Of a DNA stretch of 64,000 bases, positions 7,378 to 15,732 are shown piece by piece. The notes below the pieces were generated by a model. The model ran no database searches and was not told the origin of the DNA. It saw only the letters and a program-made list of their open reading frames with translations. The stretch is from Pullichristensenella excrementipullorum (lineage in GTDB: Bacteria; Bacillota; Clostridia; Christensenellales; Aristaeellaceae): NCBI GenBank assembly GCA_018713365.1, contig DVOU01000008.1:1-64000 (forward strand), given 5' to 3'. How positions within the stretch are numbered: the stretch's first letter is position 1; every line of letters starts with the position of its first letter. The translations under genes and the position numbers were made by a program.

Positions 7378-7791
7378 TCACGCGCCCTGCAGGCGGCGGG
7401 CGATGGTCTGCGCGCCCTCTTCCAGCACACGCGCCGTGCGCTCGTAGGCCTCCATGCCCCGGCCAAAGGGGTCCGGTACCTCCTCGTCGCCCAAAAAGAG
7501 TTCCACCTTCGCCTCCGGGCAGAGGGCGCGCAGGGCGCGGGCCTGGCTGCGGGTCATGGCCAGCAGCAGCGCCCCCTCCCCCATCTCGGGCCGGAAGCGG
7601 CGCGCCATGTGGCCGGAGATGTCCACGCCCATATCGTCCATGGCCAGAAGCGCGTGGTAGCTGGCGGGCGCGCCATCCTCGGCGTAAAGCCCGGCGGACG
7701 TGACCTCAGCCCCCGGCAGCAGCCGGCTGAGCAGCGCCGCCGCCATGGGGCTGCGGCAGGTGTTGCCCGTACAGACGCAGACGATCTTCAC
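7378..7791 (-). CDS. ywlE: YwlE-type low-molecular-weight protein arginine phosphatase
   Basis: A 137-residue LMW-PTP fold enzyme. The catalytic loop VCTGNTCRSPMA occupies residues 5-16 (nucleophile Cys6, Arg12) and the general acid aspartate is in EVPDPFGRG near the C-terminus. The Thr directly after Gly-Asn in CTGNTCR is the residue that distinguishes arginine phosphatases of the YwlE type from tyrosine phosphatases, so reversal of McsB protein-arginine phosphorylation is the likely role. The frame is open further upstream, but GTG at 7791 after GAGAGGAGAGGCGG gives the family start (MKIVCVCTGN). It ends against the terminator of the convergent neighbour. Confidence 0.9.
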   Translation of the reverse strand: MKIVCVCTGNTCRSPMAAALLSRLLPGAEVTSAGLYAEDGAPASYHALLAMDDMGVDISGHMARRFRPEMGEGALLLAMTRSQARALRALCPEAKVELFLGDEEVPDPFGRGMEAYERTARVLEEGAQTIARRLQGA

Positions 7792-7826
7792 GATACCGCC
7801 TCTCCTCTCAGAAAAACTGTACTGAC

Positions 7827-7855
7827 AGCATAACACGCCGCGCGCCGCGCGTCAA
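7827..7855 (-). promoter_or_regulatory. SigA promoter of ywlE
   Basis: On the minus strand TTGACG (plus 7850-7855) and TATGCT (plus 7827-7832) with 17 bp spacing, 36 bp before the GTG start. Confidence 0.8.
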
Positions 7856-7870
7856 GGGGCGAAACGCGGC

Positions 7871-7904
7871 AAAAAGCGGCGCTCCCGGAAAGCCCGGAAG
7901 CGCC
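7871..7904 (-). terminator. Terminator of the aspartokinase gene
   Basis: GGCGCT/AGCGCC stem (plus 7878-7883 with 7899-7904) with additional CCGG pairing inside, followed on the minus strand by GCTTTTT. Confidence 0.85.
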
Positions 7905-7918
7905 GGTCCCATACTGGA

Positions 7919-9256
7919 TCAGCCGCGCTTTTGTGTCTCGCCCACGAAGGCTTCGTAGATGGCGCGCACGGCGTCCTCGAACTCCTCGCCGTCCACGCCG
8001 ACGATGATGTTCAATTCGCTGGAGCCCTGGTCGATCATGCGCACGTTGACGCCGGCCGCATAGAGGGCGCCGAACAGCTTCGCCGCCGTGCCGCGCGTGC
8101 GCACCATGCCCTGGCCCACGGTGGCGATGAGGGCGAGGCCGGAGGAAATTTCGATGTGGTCCGGCTGGCAAAGCTCGTTGATGCGGTTGATGAGCTTGTC
8201 GCGGTAGCGGTTCAGTTCCACATCGGAGACGACCACGCACATGGTGTCGATGCCGGTGGGCAAATGCTCAAAGGAGATGCCAAATTCCTCCACCGCCTGC
8301 AACACGCGGCGGCCAAAGCCCAGTTCCGCGTTCATCATCGCCTTTTCGATGGAGATGAGGGAGAAGTTCTTGTGGCCGGCGATGCCGGTGATGGGGTAGC
8401 GGTAGCGCACGTCCTGCGCCTTGTCGACGATCATGGTGCCGGGGTGATCCGGGTCGTTGGTGTTGCGGATGTTGGTGGGGATGCCGGCCTTGTGTACGGG
8501 GAAGATGGCGTCCTCGTGCAAAACGGTCGCGCCCATGTAGGAAAGCTCGCGCAGTTCGCGGTAGGTGAGGCGCTCGATGCCGGCGGGGTTTTGCACCACG
8601 CGCGGGTCGGCCATGAGAAAGCCGGAGACGTCCGTCCAGTTTTCGTACAGCTCAGCCCCGGCGGCGCGGGCCACCAGCGCGCCGGAGATGTCGCTGCCGC
8701 CGCGCGAAAAGGTGCGCACGCTGCCATCGGGGAAAGCGCCGTAAAAGCCGGGGATGACGGCGCGCTCGTGCTTTTTCAGTTCCTCGGTAAGCACGCGGTT
8801 GGTCCACTCGGCGGCGAAAACGCCCTGCTTGTCAAAGCGCACCACATCCGCCGCGTCGATAAAATCCCAGCCCAGATAGTTCGCCAGCAGCACGCCGTTC
8901 AGGTATTCGCCGCGGCTGGCGGCAAAGTCCGGCGTGCGCACGCGCTCGATGGCGGCGCGGGTGTCCTCAAGCAGCGCCACGACGTCCATCGTCAGGCCCA
9001 GCTCGCGGGCGATGCCCAGATAGCGTTCGGTAATTTTGGCGAACGTCTCCGCGCAGTCCTCGCCCTTTTCCACCTGCTGGTAGCAGCGGTAGAGAAGGTC
9101 TGTCACCTTGTCGTCGCCGTCGAAGCGCCGCCCCGGGGCGCTGGGCACGGCGAAGCGCCGCTTTTCGTCCGCCAGAAGGATGTTTTTCGCCTTTTGAAAG
9201 CCGCTCGCGTCCGCAAGCGACGAACCGCCGAATTTGCAAACGATGGTGCCGTTCAT
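7919..9256 (-). CDS. lysC: Aspartate kinase
   Basis: A 445-residue monofunctional aspartokinase, first enzyme of the lysine/threonine/methionine pathway. The N-terminal motif VCKFGGSSLADASGF is the ATP/aspartate-binding start, followed by the GRGGSD-like site seen as FSRGGSDISGALVA and the ENWTDVSGFLMADPR segment. Two ACT domains fill roughly the last 150 residues (for example HKNFSLISIEKAMMNAELGFG and VATVGQGMVRTRGTAAKLF), the usual site of feedback inhibition by lysine or threonine. The ATG at 9256 follows TTGGAGGACGACAAGCAC; the longer open frame lacks such a site. The leader is only about 35 nt, so there is no room for a lysine riboswitch. Confidence 0.96.
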   Translation of the reverse strand: MNGTIVCKFGGSSLADASGFQKAKNILLADEKRRFAVPSAPGRRFDGDDKVTDLLYRCYQQVEKGEDCAETFAKITERYLGIARELGLTMDVVALLEDTRAAIERVRTPDFAASRGEYLNGVLLANYLGWDFIDAADVVRFDKQGVFAAEWTNRVLTEELKKHERAVIPGFYGAFPDGSVRTFSRGGSDISGALVARAAGAELYENWTDVSGFLMADPRVVQNPAGIERLTYRELRELSYMGATVLHEDAIFPVHKAGIPTNIRNTNDPDHPGTMIVDKAQDVRYRYPITGIAGHKNFSLISIEKAMMNAELGFGRRVLQAVEEFGISFEHLPTGIDTMCVVVSDVELNRYRDKLINRINELCQPDHIEISSGLALIATVGQGMVRTRGTAAKLFGALYAAGVNVRMIDQGSSELNIIVGVDGEEFEDAVRAIYEAFVGETQKRG

Positions 9257-9292
9257 GTGCTTGTCGTCCTCCAACTGTGTTCCTGGGATATT

Positions 9293-9322
9293 ATTATAGC
9301 GGGGGACGGGGCCGCGCGTCAA
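9293..9322 (-). promoter_or_regulatory. SigA promoter of the aspartokinase gene
   Basis: On the minus strand TTGACG (plus 9317-9322) and TATAAT (plus 9293-9298) with 18 bp spacing, 36 bp before the start codon. Confidence 0.85.
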
Positions 9323-9380
9323 CAAAGCGCAGGTTAAACGTGTGGGGCGGACAGTTGTTTTTCTGCAAAAGACACGCGCA

Positions 9381-9409
9381 TTGACAGCGGGGCGGCGGCG
9401 TGATACCAT
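9381..9409 (+). promoter_or_regulatory. Promoter of the CorA-like gene
   Basis: TTGACA at 9381-9386, then 17 bp, then TACCAT at 9404-9409 preceded by TGA. The start codon is 23 bp downstream with AAGGAGGG in between. Confidence 0.7.
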
Positions 9410-9432
9410 AGAGGCGCAAGGAGGGAAACGCG

Positions 9433-10311
9433 ATGCGTCTGTATGGCACAGAGGGCGGCTTTGCCCGCCGCGAGGGCGCGCCGGCGTGGCGCGGAGAAGT
9501 GTGTCTGTTCGCGCCCGCGGAACTGGAGGCCGCCCATCTGCCCGCGTGCGTGCGCCTGCTTTTGCCGGCGCAGGCGCGCTACTGCCGCGCCGGCACGGAG
9601 GGCGCGGCGCTGGTCGGGGCGGTGAAGCGAAGCGCGGGCAACTTCACCTTCGCCCTCTGGGAAGGGAATCTCGCCGTTTGCGACGAGGGCGACTTCGTGC
9701 AGGGCGTGTTGGACGGCCTTGTCGGGCGGCCGCTGACGGCGGGCGGAGCGCTGTGCGCGGCGCTGGCGGCGCTGTTGCCCCCAGAGACGGAGGCCGTGGA
9801 GGCGCTGGAAGCGCTCGCGGAAGCACTGGAGACGGAGGCGCTGACCGAAGCGGCGCTGACCTCCAACCGCTTTGGCGGCAAGCTGCTGGGCGTGCGCAAG
9901 CAGGTATCGGCGCTGGCGCGCTATTGCGCGCAGCTGGAGGACATGTTTGAAGACCTCGGCGACGCGGCGCAGGAAGCCGCCCTCTCCCCCGCCGAGGCGC
10001 GCTCCCTCGCCCTCAGCGGCGAGCGCGCCCACCGCCTGCGCGAGGACGCGCTCGGTCTGCGCGAATATCTGCTGCAGATCCGGGAATTGTATCAGGCGCA
10101 GATCGGCATCCGGCAAAACGAGATCATGAAGTTCCTCACTGTGGTGACGACCATCTTCCTGCCGCTGACGCTGCTGGCGGGCTGGTACGGCATGAACTTT
10201 ACCGGCATGCCGGAGCTTGCCTGGCCGTGGGGGTATCCGCTCATCATTTTCATCAGTCTGGTCATCGTGGCGCTGTGCATCTGGTATTTCCGGCGCAAGA
10301 AGTTTTTGTGA
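9433..10311 (+). CDS. CorA-type divalent cation transporter
   Basis: A 292-residue member of the CorA magnesium/cobalt channel family. The signature GMN motif is present as GWYGMNFTGMPE at the end of the first transmembrane helix (MKFLTVVTTIFLPLTLLAG region, about residues 232-254), and the second helix is GYPLIIFISLVIVALCIWYF followed by a basic end RRKKFL on the cytoplasmic side. The long cytoplasmic N-terminal part contains the alpha-helical stalk (QLEDMFEDLGDAAQEAAL, LREYLLQIRELYQAQIGIRQNEI). It is slightly short for CorA (about 310-320). It stands alone between its own promoter and a strong terminator. Substrate (Mg, Co or other) cannot be decided. Confidence 0.93.
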   Translation: MRLYGTEGGFARREGAPAWRGEVCLFAPAELEAAHLPACVRLLLPAQARYCRAGTEGAALVGAVKRSAGNFTFALWEGNLAVCDEGDFVQGVLDGLVGRPLTAGGALCAALAALLPPETEAVEALEALAEALETEALTEAALTSNRFGGKLLGVRKQVSALARYCAQLEDMFEDLGDAAQEAALSPAEARSLALSGERAHRLREDALGLREYLLQIRELYQAQIGIRQNEIMKFLTVVTTIFLPLTLLAGWYGMNFTGMPELAWPWGYPLIIFISLVIVALCIWYFRRKKFL

Positions 10312-10322
10312 AGCGGCGCGCA

Positions 10323-10365
10323 AAGGCCCGCCGGGGAAGTGCATTCCCGGGCGGGCCTTGTCTTT
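10323..10365. terminator. Bidirectional terminator between corA-like gene and liv operon
   Basis: AAGGCCCGCC (10323-10332) pairs with GGCGGGCCTT (10350-10359), followed on plus by GTCTTTTT; it lies between two convergent gene ends. Confidence 0.9.
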
Positions 10366-10374
10366 TTGGGGGCG

Positions 10375-11082
10375 TCAGCCGCCCAGATAGGCGGCGCGCA
10401 CGCTGTCGTTGACGAGCAGTTTGTCGGCGTCGTCGGCGAGGGTGATGCGGCCCGTTTCCAGCACGTAGCCGCGCGAGGCCACCTGCAGGGCCATCAGCGC
10501 GTTCTGCTCCACCAGAAGGATGGTCGTGCCGGCGGCGTGCAGTTCGGCGATGATGTCGAAGATCTGGTCGACCAGCTTGGGCGCGAGGCCCATGGACGGC
10601 TCGTCCAGCATGAGCAGTTTCGGGCGGCCCATCAAAGCGCGGCCCATGGCCAGCATCTGCTGTTCGCCGCCGGAGAGCGTGCCGGCGACCTGCTTTTCGC
10701 GCTCCTTGAGGCGCGGGAAGAGCTTATATACGTGGTCCAGCGACCCGGCCAGTTCCCCGGCGGGGCGGGTGAAGCCGCCCATTTCCAGATTTTCGCGCAC
10801 GGTCATCTGCTGAAACACGCGCCGGCCCTCGGGGCAGAGCGCCATGCCCAGCGAGACCACCTTGCTGGCCGGCATGCCCACGACGTTGTGGCCGTTAAAG
10901 ACCACCTGACCGCTGCGCGGCTTGAGCAGCCCGGCGATGGTGTTGAGCGTGGTGGACTTGCCCGCGCCGTTGGCGCCGATGAGGGTGACGATCTCGCCCT
11001 CGTTGACCTCGAAGGAAACGCCCTTGATGGCGTGGATGTTGCCGTAGTAGACGTGCATGTCCTCAACTTTGAGCAGGCTCAC
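10375..11082 (-). CDS. livF: Branched-chain amino acid ABC transporter ATP-binding protein LivF
   Basis: A 235-residue ATPase subunit of the HAAT-family importer. Walker A GANGAGKST, signature LSGGEQQMLAMGRALM and Walker B LLMLDEPSMGLAP are intact, and MHVYYGNIHAIKGVSF and LVEQNALMALQVASRGYVLETG are characteristic of LivF. GTG at 11082 overlaps the TGA of livG (GTGA) and has AAAGGAGG 7 bases upstream, so translation is coupled. It is the last gene of the livKHMGF operon. A longer open frame runs antiparallel through livG in another frame and is not used. Confidence 0.96.
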   Translation of the reverse strand: MSLLKVEDMHVYYGNIHAIKGVSFEVNEGEIVTLIGANGAGKSTTLNTIAGLLKPRSGQVVFNGHNVVGMPASKVVSLGMALCPEGRRVFQQMTVRENLEMGGFTRPAGELAGSLDHVYKLFPRLKEREKQVAGTLSGGEQQMLAMGRALMGRPKLLMLDEPSMGLAPKLVDQIFDIIAELHAAGTTILLVEQNALMALQVASRGYVLETGRITLADDADKLLVNDSVRAAYLGG

Positions 11083-11933
11083 TGGGCGTCCTCCTTTCTG
11101 CGGCCAAGATAGGCTTCGATGACGGTGGGGTCGTTCTGGATCTCCTCGGCGGTGCCCTTGGCGATGATGCGGCCATAGTTCAGCACGCAAATGCCCTCGC
11201 AAATGCCCATGACCAGCTTCATATCGTGTTCGATGAGCATCACGGCGATCTGGAACTTGTCGCGGATGGCGATGATGCTGTCCATCAGTTCTTCCGTCTC
11301 GTGGGGGTTCATGCCGGCGGCGGGCTCGTCGAGCAGAAGCAGCGAGGGGTCCGTGGCCAGGGCGCGGACGATCTCCAGCCGCCGCTGCGCGCCGTAGGGC
11401 AGGGAGCCTGCCTTGGCGGAGGCCATGTCCTGCATGCCGAAGATGGAGAGAAGCTCCAGCGCGCGCTCGTGCTGCTTTTTCTCCTGCTTCCAGTAGCGCG
11501 GCAGGCGGAAGATGCCGGAGAACATGCCGTAGGGCACCTGGTTGTGAAGGCCGATGCGCACATTGTCCTCCACGCTCATGTTGCCAAAGAGGCGGATGTT
11601 CTGGAAGGTACGGGCCACGCCCAGTTTGTTGGCCTGCACGGTGTTCATGCCGGCGGTATCCTTGCCGTTGATCATGATGGTGCCGGAGGTGGGCTGGTAG
11701 ACCTTGGTCAGCAGGTTGAACACCGTGGTCTTGCCCGCGCCGTTGGGGCCGATGAGGCCGGCGATCTCGGTCTTGCCGATGGTGAGGTTGAAGTCCTCCA
11801 CGGCCTTGAGGCCGCCGAACTCGATGCCCAGATGCCGCGCTTCCAGCACGGGCAGCTTGTTCACATCGCGCTCGGGCACGATGCTGTGGCTGGGGAAGGG
11901 CACCATTTTGGTGGTCGATCTGCGCTGCGTCAT
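11079..11933 (-). CDS. livG: Branched-chain amino acid ABC transporter ATP-binding protein LivG
   Basis: A 284-residue ATPase subunit with Walker A GPNGAGKTT, the LivG-type segment ARTFQNIRLFGNMSVEDNV, signature LPYGAQRRLEIVRALA (replacing LSGGQ, as usual in LivG) and Walker B LLLLDEPAAGMNP. The first 25 residues form an unusual polar extension (RSTTKMVPFPSHSIVPERDVN) before the conserved start LPVLEARHLGIEFGG. The ATG overlaps the livM stop (ATGA). Confidence 0.96.
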   Translation of the reverse strand: MTQRRSTTKMVPFPSHSIVPERDVNKLPVLEARHLGIEFGGLKAVEDFNLTIGKTEIAGLIGPNGAGKTTVFNLLTKVYQPTSGTIMINGKDTAGMNTVQANKLGVARTFQNIRLFGNMSVEDNVRIGLHNQVPYGMFSGIFRLPRYWKQEKKQHERALELLSIFGMQDMASAKAGSLPYGAQRRLEIVRALATDPSLLLLDEPAAGMNPHETEELMDSIIAIRDKFQIAVMLIEHDMKLVMGICEGICVLNYGRIIAKGTAEEIQNDPTVIEAYLGRRKEDAQ

Positions 11934-13009
11934 GCCGCCTCGCCTCCTTTCCCGTCTTCGCCGCGCTTATGCGGCAGTATGCGCGCAAAGAGGGCGCGCG
12001 TCATCGGGCTGTTGCTCACCAGCATGACGAGGATGAGTACCACGGCGTAGACGAGCATGCGGTAATCGCTGAAGCCGCGCAAAAGCTCGGGCAGCACCGT
12101 CAGAAGCGCCGCGGCGATGATCGAGCCCCAGATGTTGCCGATGCCGCCCAGCACCACGAACACCAGGACGAGGATGGAGGTGTTGAAATCGAACTTCGCG
12201 GCCGTGACCGTGGAGTAGTTGAGGCCGTAGAGCGCGCCCGCCATGCCGGCCAGCACCGCGGAGGTGACGAAGGCCATCATGCGGTACTTGGTGACATTGA
12301 TGCCCACGGACTCGGCGGCGATGCGGCTGTCGCGGCAGGCCATGATCGCCCGGCCGGAGCGGCTGTTTATCAGGTTGAGTACCACAAAGAGCGTGAAGAG
12401 GATGAGCGCAAAGCCGATCACGAACGTGGAGATGCGGCTCACGCCCGTAGCCCCGGCGGGGCCGCCCAGCACCTTTTCGCCGAAATCGGCCGGGAAGGCG
12501 GTGTTGAAGGCGACGTGGATGCGCCGGGATTCGACGTTGACGTACAGGCAGTTCAGCACATTGCGGATGATCTCGCCAAAGGCGAGAGTGACGATGGCCA
12601 GATAGTCGCCGCGCAGCCTCAGCACCGGCACGCCGATGATGACGCCGGCGATGCCGGCAAAGACGCCGCCCACCACCATGGCAAGCAGCAGGCGCACCGT
12701 GTCGTTGGCGAGCAGGGATGCCGCCTCCGCGCCCTCGGGGATGAGGCTTTCCAGCCACGCCGCCGCGACGATGCCGGAGAACGCGCCCACGCTCATAAAG
12801 CCGGCGTGGCCAAGGCTCAATTCGCCGGAGATGCCCACCGTCAGGTTCAAAGACACGGCCATGACGATGTAGACGCAGATGGGCACCAGCTGGCCGCGCA
12901 GGGAGCGCGACATGGCTCCGGCGCTGACCATGCTCTGGCAGACGATGAACGCCACGATGACGATGCCGTAGGCGATGAGGTTGTTGACTGTGGAGCGTTT
13001 CAATTTCAT
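11930..13009 (-). CDS. livM: Branched-chain amino acid ABC transporter permease LivM
   Basis: A 359-residue polytopic permease of the LivM type. It contains the segments LNLTVGISGELSLGHAGFMSVGAF, the cytoplasmic coupling loop motif GRAIMACRDSRIAAESVGIN and AGMAGALYGLNYSTV, all characteristic of the family, with about eight to ten hydrophobic helices. Translation from ATG at 13009 is favoured by GAGGTGAGACGC upstream; a GTG 9 bases earlier is the alternative. It starts 11 bp after livH ends and overlaps livG by 4 bp. Confidence 0.95.
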   Translation of the reverse strand: MKLKRSTVNNLIAYGIVIVAFIVCQSMVSAGAMSRSLRGQLVPICVYIVMAVSLNLTVGISGELSLGHAGFMSVGAFSGIVAAAWLESLIPEGAEAASLLANDTVRLLLAMVVGGVFAGIAGVIIGVPVLRLRGDYLAIVTLAFGEIIRNVLNCLYVNVESRRIHVAFNTAFPADFGEKVLGGPAGATGVSRISTFVIGFALILFTLFVVLNLINSRSGRAIMACRDSRIAAESVGINVTKYRMMAFVTSAVLAGMAGALYGLNYSTVTAAKFDFNTSILVLVFVVLGGIGNIWGSIIAAALLTVLPELLRGFSDYRMLVYAVVLILVMLVSNSPMTRALFARILPHKRGEDGKGGEAA

Positions 13010-13019
13010 GCGTCTCACC

Positions 13020-13970
13020 TCACACTTTCTCGCTGACCTTCTTGCCCAGCAGGCCCGTGGGCTTGACCAGCAGCACCACGATCAGCACGGCGAAGACGAA
13101 GGCGTCGCCCAGCTCCGTGGAGACATAGGCGCGGCCAAGAATTTCGATGACGCCCAGCAGAATGCCGCCGAGCATTGCCCCGGGGATGGAGCCGATGCCG
13201 CCGAACACCGCCGCCGTGAAGGCCTTGATGCCGGGCATGGAGCCGGTGGTGGGCTGCAGCGTGGGGTAGGTCGAGCAAAGCAGCACGCCGGCGATGGCCG
13301 CCAGCGCCGAGCCGATGGCGAAGGTCAGGGTGATGGTGTGGTTGACGCTGATGCCCATCAGCTCCGCCGCGCCCCGGTCTTCAGACACGGCGCGCATGGC
13401 CTTGCCGCGCTTGGTGTGGCCGGTGAAGAGCGTCAGGCCGACCATGATGAGTATGTTGGCCAGTATGGTGACGATGGTGGTGCCGGAGATGCGCAGGTTC
13501 TCCGCGATGACGATGTCGCCGAAATTCGGCGTCATGGCGATCTTCTCCGGCGTGGTCAGACCCAGAGCGACGGCGGCGTTTTCAATGAGCGTTTCCACCA
13601 GCATGGGGAAGCTCTTGGGGTTGGCCGTCCAGATCAGCTGCGCCACGTTTTGCAGAAGGTAGCTGATGCCAATGGCGGTGATCAGCACCGCCAGCGAGGC
13701 CGCCTGCCTCAGCGGCCGGTAGGCAAGGCGCTCGATGGTCATGCCCAGCACGGTGCAGACCACCATCGCCAGCAGCACGCCCAGAAGCGGCGACAGGCCC
13801 ATGCTGCTCACGGCGATGAAGCAGATGTAGGCGCCGATCATGATGACGTCGCCATGGGCAAAGTTGAGCATGCGGGCGATGCCGTATACCATGGTGTAGC
13901 CCAGAGCGATGATGGCATAGATACTGCCAAGGTTGATGCCGTTGATCAGGTAGGAAAGGAACAAGGTCAC
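13020..13970 (-). CDS. livH: Branched-chain amino acid ABC transporter permease LivH
   Basis: A 316-residue permease of the LivH type, with GINLGSIYAIIALGYTMVYGIARMLNFAHGD near the start (read as separate conserved pieces: GSIYAIIALGYTMVYG and LNFAHGDVIMIGAY), the coupling-loop motif GKAMRAVSEDRGAAELMGIS and AAVFGGIGSIPGAMLGG near the end. The start is a GTG at 13970 with AGAGGGG upstream. It is separated from livK by a 169-bp gap that contains a strong GC hairpin. Confidence 0.95.
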   Translation of the reverse strand: MTLFLSYLINGINLGSIYAIIALGYTMVYGIARMLNFAHGDVIMIGAYICFIAVSSMGLSPLLGVLLAMVVCTVLGMTIERLAYRPLRQAASLAVLITAIGISYLLQNVAQLIWTANPKSFPMLVETLIENAAVALGLTTPEKIAMTPNFGDIVIAENLRISGTTIVTILANILIMVGLTLFTGHTKRGKAMRAVSEDRGAAELMGISVNHTITLTFAIGSALAAIAGVLLCSTYPTLQPTTGSMPGIKAFTAAVFGGIGSIPGAMLGGILLGVIEILGRAYVSTELGDAFVFAVLIVVLLVKPTGLLGKKVSEKV

Positions 13971-14092
13971 TGGCTTTCACCCCTCTTGCGGCGGCGCGCG
14001 CCGCCTCGTTTCAGAACCCGTTCAAGCGACCAACGGCGACCAGTCTCGCGCGCGGCTGATCGCCGTTGATCGCCCGGAAGGGCGCGATACGC

Positions 14093-14132
14093 CTCCCCCG
14101 CCCGGCCCCGCAAGCGGAGATGGGCGGGGGAG
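14093..14132 (-). terminator. Intra-operon hairpin between livK and livH
   Basis: CTCCCCCGCCC (14093-14103) pairs perfectly over 11 bp with GGGCGGGGGAG (14122-14132), just after the livK stop. No T run follows on the minus strand, so it is probably an mRNA-stabilising or partial-termination structure of the kind that lets the binding protein be made in excess of the membrane parts. A weaker ACGGCGA/TCGCCGT pairing lies about 14033-14066. Confidence 0.6.
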
Positions 14133-14139
14133 CATGCGC

Positions 14140-15315
14140 TTATTCCGCGGCGGCCTCCTCAGCGGGAGCTTCCCCGGAAGACACGTCGAAGCCGACGTAG
14201 ACGCCGTTCTCGATGCGCACGGCGGTCGGGTTCTTGGTGACGGCGCCGGTGGCGTCCCAGGTCATGGTGCCGGTCACGCCCTGGATCTCAAGGCCCTGCA
14301 TGGCGGAAATGAGCATCTCGCAGCAGTCCTCGGGCGTGGTCTCGGCGGTGATGCCGGCGGCGTTGATGGCCGCGTAGAGGGTGTACACCGCGTCGTAGGC
14401 GTCGGCGGCGAACTGGTCCGGGGTGGCGCCGTAGGCGGCCTCGTAGGCGGTGACGAAGTTGACGGTCAGTTCATCGGTGGCGTCGGCGGAGAAGGGGGTG
14501 AGCAGCATCACGCCCTCGGCCAGAGAGGTGTCGAAGCCCTCGATGTTGAGGATGCCGTCCATGCCGTCCACGCCGAAGAAGATGGGCTTGTACTCCATGT
14601 TCGCGGCCTGCTGGAGGATCATCGAAGCGGGGGTGTAGTAGATGGGCAGGAACACCAGCTCCGCGCCGGCCTCGCGCGCCTCGGTCAGCTGCACGGAGAA
14701 GTCGGTGGTGTCGTCGGTGAAGGTGGTCACGGAGACGACCTCCAGGCCCAGATTGGTGGCCTCGGCCTCAAAGGTCTGGTAGATGCCGGTGGAGTAGGTG
14801 TCGGCATTGTTGTAGATGACGGCGACCTTGGTGGCAAGGCCATGCTCGGCGATGTACTGCGCCGAAGCGGAGCCCTGCGCCGGGTCGGTGAAGCAGATCT
14901 GGTAGACATTGTCCTTGTCGGCGATGACATCCGTGGACGAGGCCGACGGGGTGAGCATGAACATGCGGTCGTTGAAGGCCTCGGCGGCCACGGCGATGCA
15001 CGGGGCGGTGGTAACGGTGCCGATGATCATCTGCGCGCCCTCGTCCCAGAGGGTGTTGTAGGCGTTGACGGACATCTCGGGATCATGCTCGTCATCCTGC
15101 ACGTTGAGCTCCAGCTGCACGCCGCCCAGGGCGTTGACTTCGCTCACGGCCAGCTCCGCGCCCTGCGCGACAGACACGCCATAGCTGGCGGCCGCGCCGG
15201 TCATCGGGCCGATGAGGCCGATCTTGATCGCCGCCGCGTCCTCGGCGAAAGCGCCGCCCACCATGGTCAGCGCCATGACGACGGCCAGAAACATTGCCAC
15301 AAACGTCTTTTTCAT
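14140..15315 (-). CDS. livK: Branched-chain amino acid ABC transporter substrate-binding protein LivK
   Basis: A 391-residue periplasmic-binding-fold protein of the Leu/Ile/Val type: IKIGLIGPMTGAAASYGVSV after the leader, ELAVSEVNALGGV, the region IIGTVTTAPCIAVA, PSASSTDVIADKDNVYQICF, VFLPIYYTPASMILQQA and FAADAYDAVYTLYAAI. The N-terminus is a signal peptide (MKKTFVAMFLAVVMALTMVGGAFA) that ends in AFA with no cysteine, so the usual lipobox of Gram-positive binding proteins is missing. The C-terminus is an acidic Ala-Glu tail. ATG at 15315 follows GCAGGAGGAAAGACCC. First gene of the liv operon behind its own promoter. Confidence 0.96.
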   Translation of the reverse strand: MKKTFVAMFLAVVMALTMVGGAFAEDAAAIKIGLIGPMTGAAASYGVSVAQGAELAVSEVNALGGVQLELNVQDDEHDPEMSVNAYNTLWDEGAQMIIGTVTTAPCIAVAAEAFNDRMFMLTPSASSTDVIADKDNVYQICFTDPAQGSASAQYIAEHGLATKVAVIYNNADTYSTGIYQTFEAEATNLGLEVVSVTTFTDDTTDFSVQLTEAREAGAELVFLPIYYTPASMILQQAANMEYKPIFFGVDGMDGILNIEGFDTSLAEGVMLLTPFSADATDELTVNFVTAYEAAYGATPDQFAADAYDAVYTLYAAINAAGITAETTPEDCCEMLISAMQGLEIQGVTGTMTWDATGAVTKNPTAVRIENGVYVGFDVSSGEAPAEEAAAE

Positions 15316-15450
15316 GGGTCTTTCCTCCTGCAATGTACTAACGAAACGCGCGCCGCGGCGCGCGCATACGCAGTCGCGGAAACGGGAAACAGCGAGCGGC
15401 CTCATTGCCTGCTCGCGTCCTTGCTGCATAGCCCCCGTTAGATTTTCCTT

Positions 15451-15479
15451 ATCGTATCACCGCCCGCGCAGCGCGTCAA
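15451..15479 (-). promoter_or_regulatory. SigA promoter of the liv operon
   Basis: On the minus strand TTGACG (plus 15474-15479) and TACGAT (plus 15451-15456) with 17 bp spacing. The start codon is 136 bp downstream, leaving a leader of about 130 nt with GC-rich inverted segments (CGCGCGCCGCGGCGCGCG region at about 15350-15366). Confidence 0.75.
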
Positions 15480-15732
15480 TGGCGTTTCTGTTAAATCAAT
15501 GCGATAATATGCGTTTTATACCTTTCCCCCTGCCGGGCGCGGCGACAGTGTCAACGCTTCACCTTGCAGAAAGCGCATATTTTTTCCGTAGTTTCGCAGT
15601 TTTCTGCATTTTTACGTCGGACATGATTCTCTTTTTCGCCTCCGCGCGGCGCGTTCTTGCCGTAAAATGGGCATGGGACGGCTGGAAGGCGCGGCTATAT
15701 TGCATAAATATTCCAGCTATGTGCATAAATAT
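15480..15732. other. AT-richer gene-less stretch with tandem ARG-box-like sites
   Basis: No gene is visible from 15480 to 15777. The stretch is locally AT-rich compared with its surroundings and ends in two TGCATAAATAT sequences at 15701-15711 and 15722-15732. The 21-bp distance equals the spacing of paired 18-bp ARG boxes separated by 3 bp, as bound by ArgR/AhrC arginine repressors. Confidence 0.5.
15701..15732. promoter_or_regulatory. Possible ArgR operator (two ARG boxes)
   Basis: Direct repeat TGCATAAATAT with a 21-bp period. Known ArgR operators have this period and the core TGNATWWWWATNCA; the second halves here are degenerate (TTCC and GGGA). The nearest transcription start is that of livK, about 240 bp away, so the target is uncertain. 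Confidence 0.4.

Noticed and set aside
9257..9292. Lysine riboswitch before the aspartokinase gene
   Set aside because: The leader between the promoter and the ATG is only about 35 nt, too short for the lysine aptamer.
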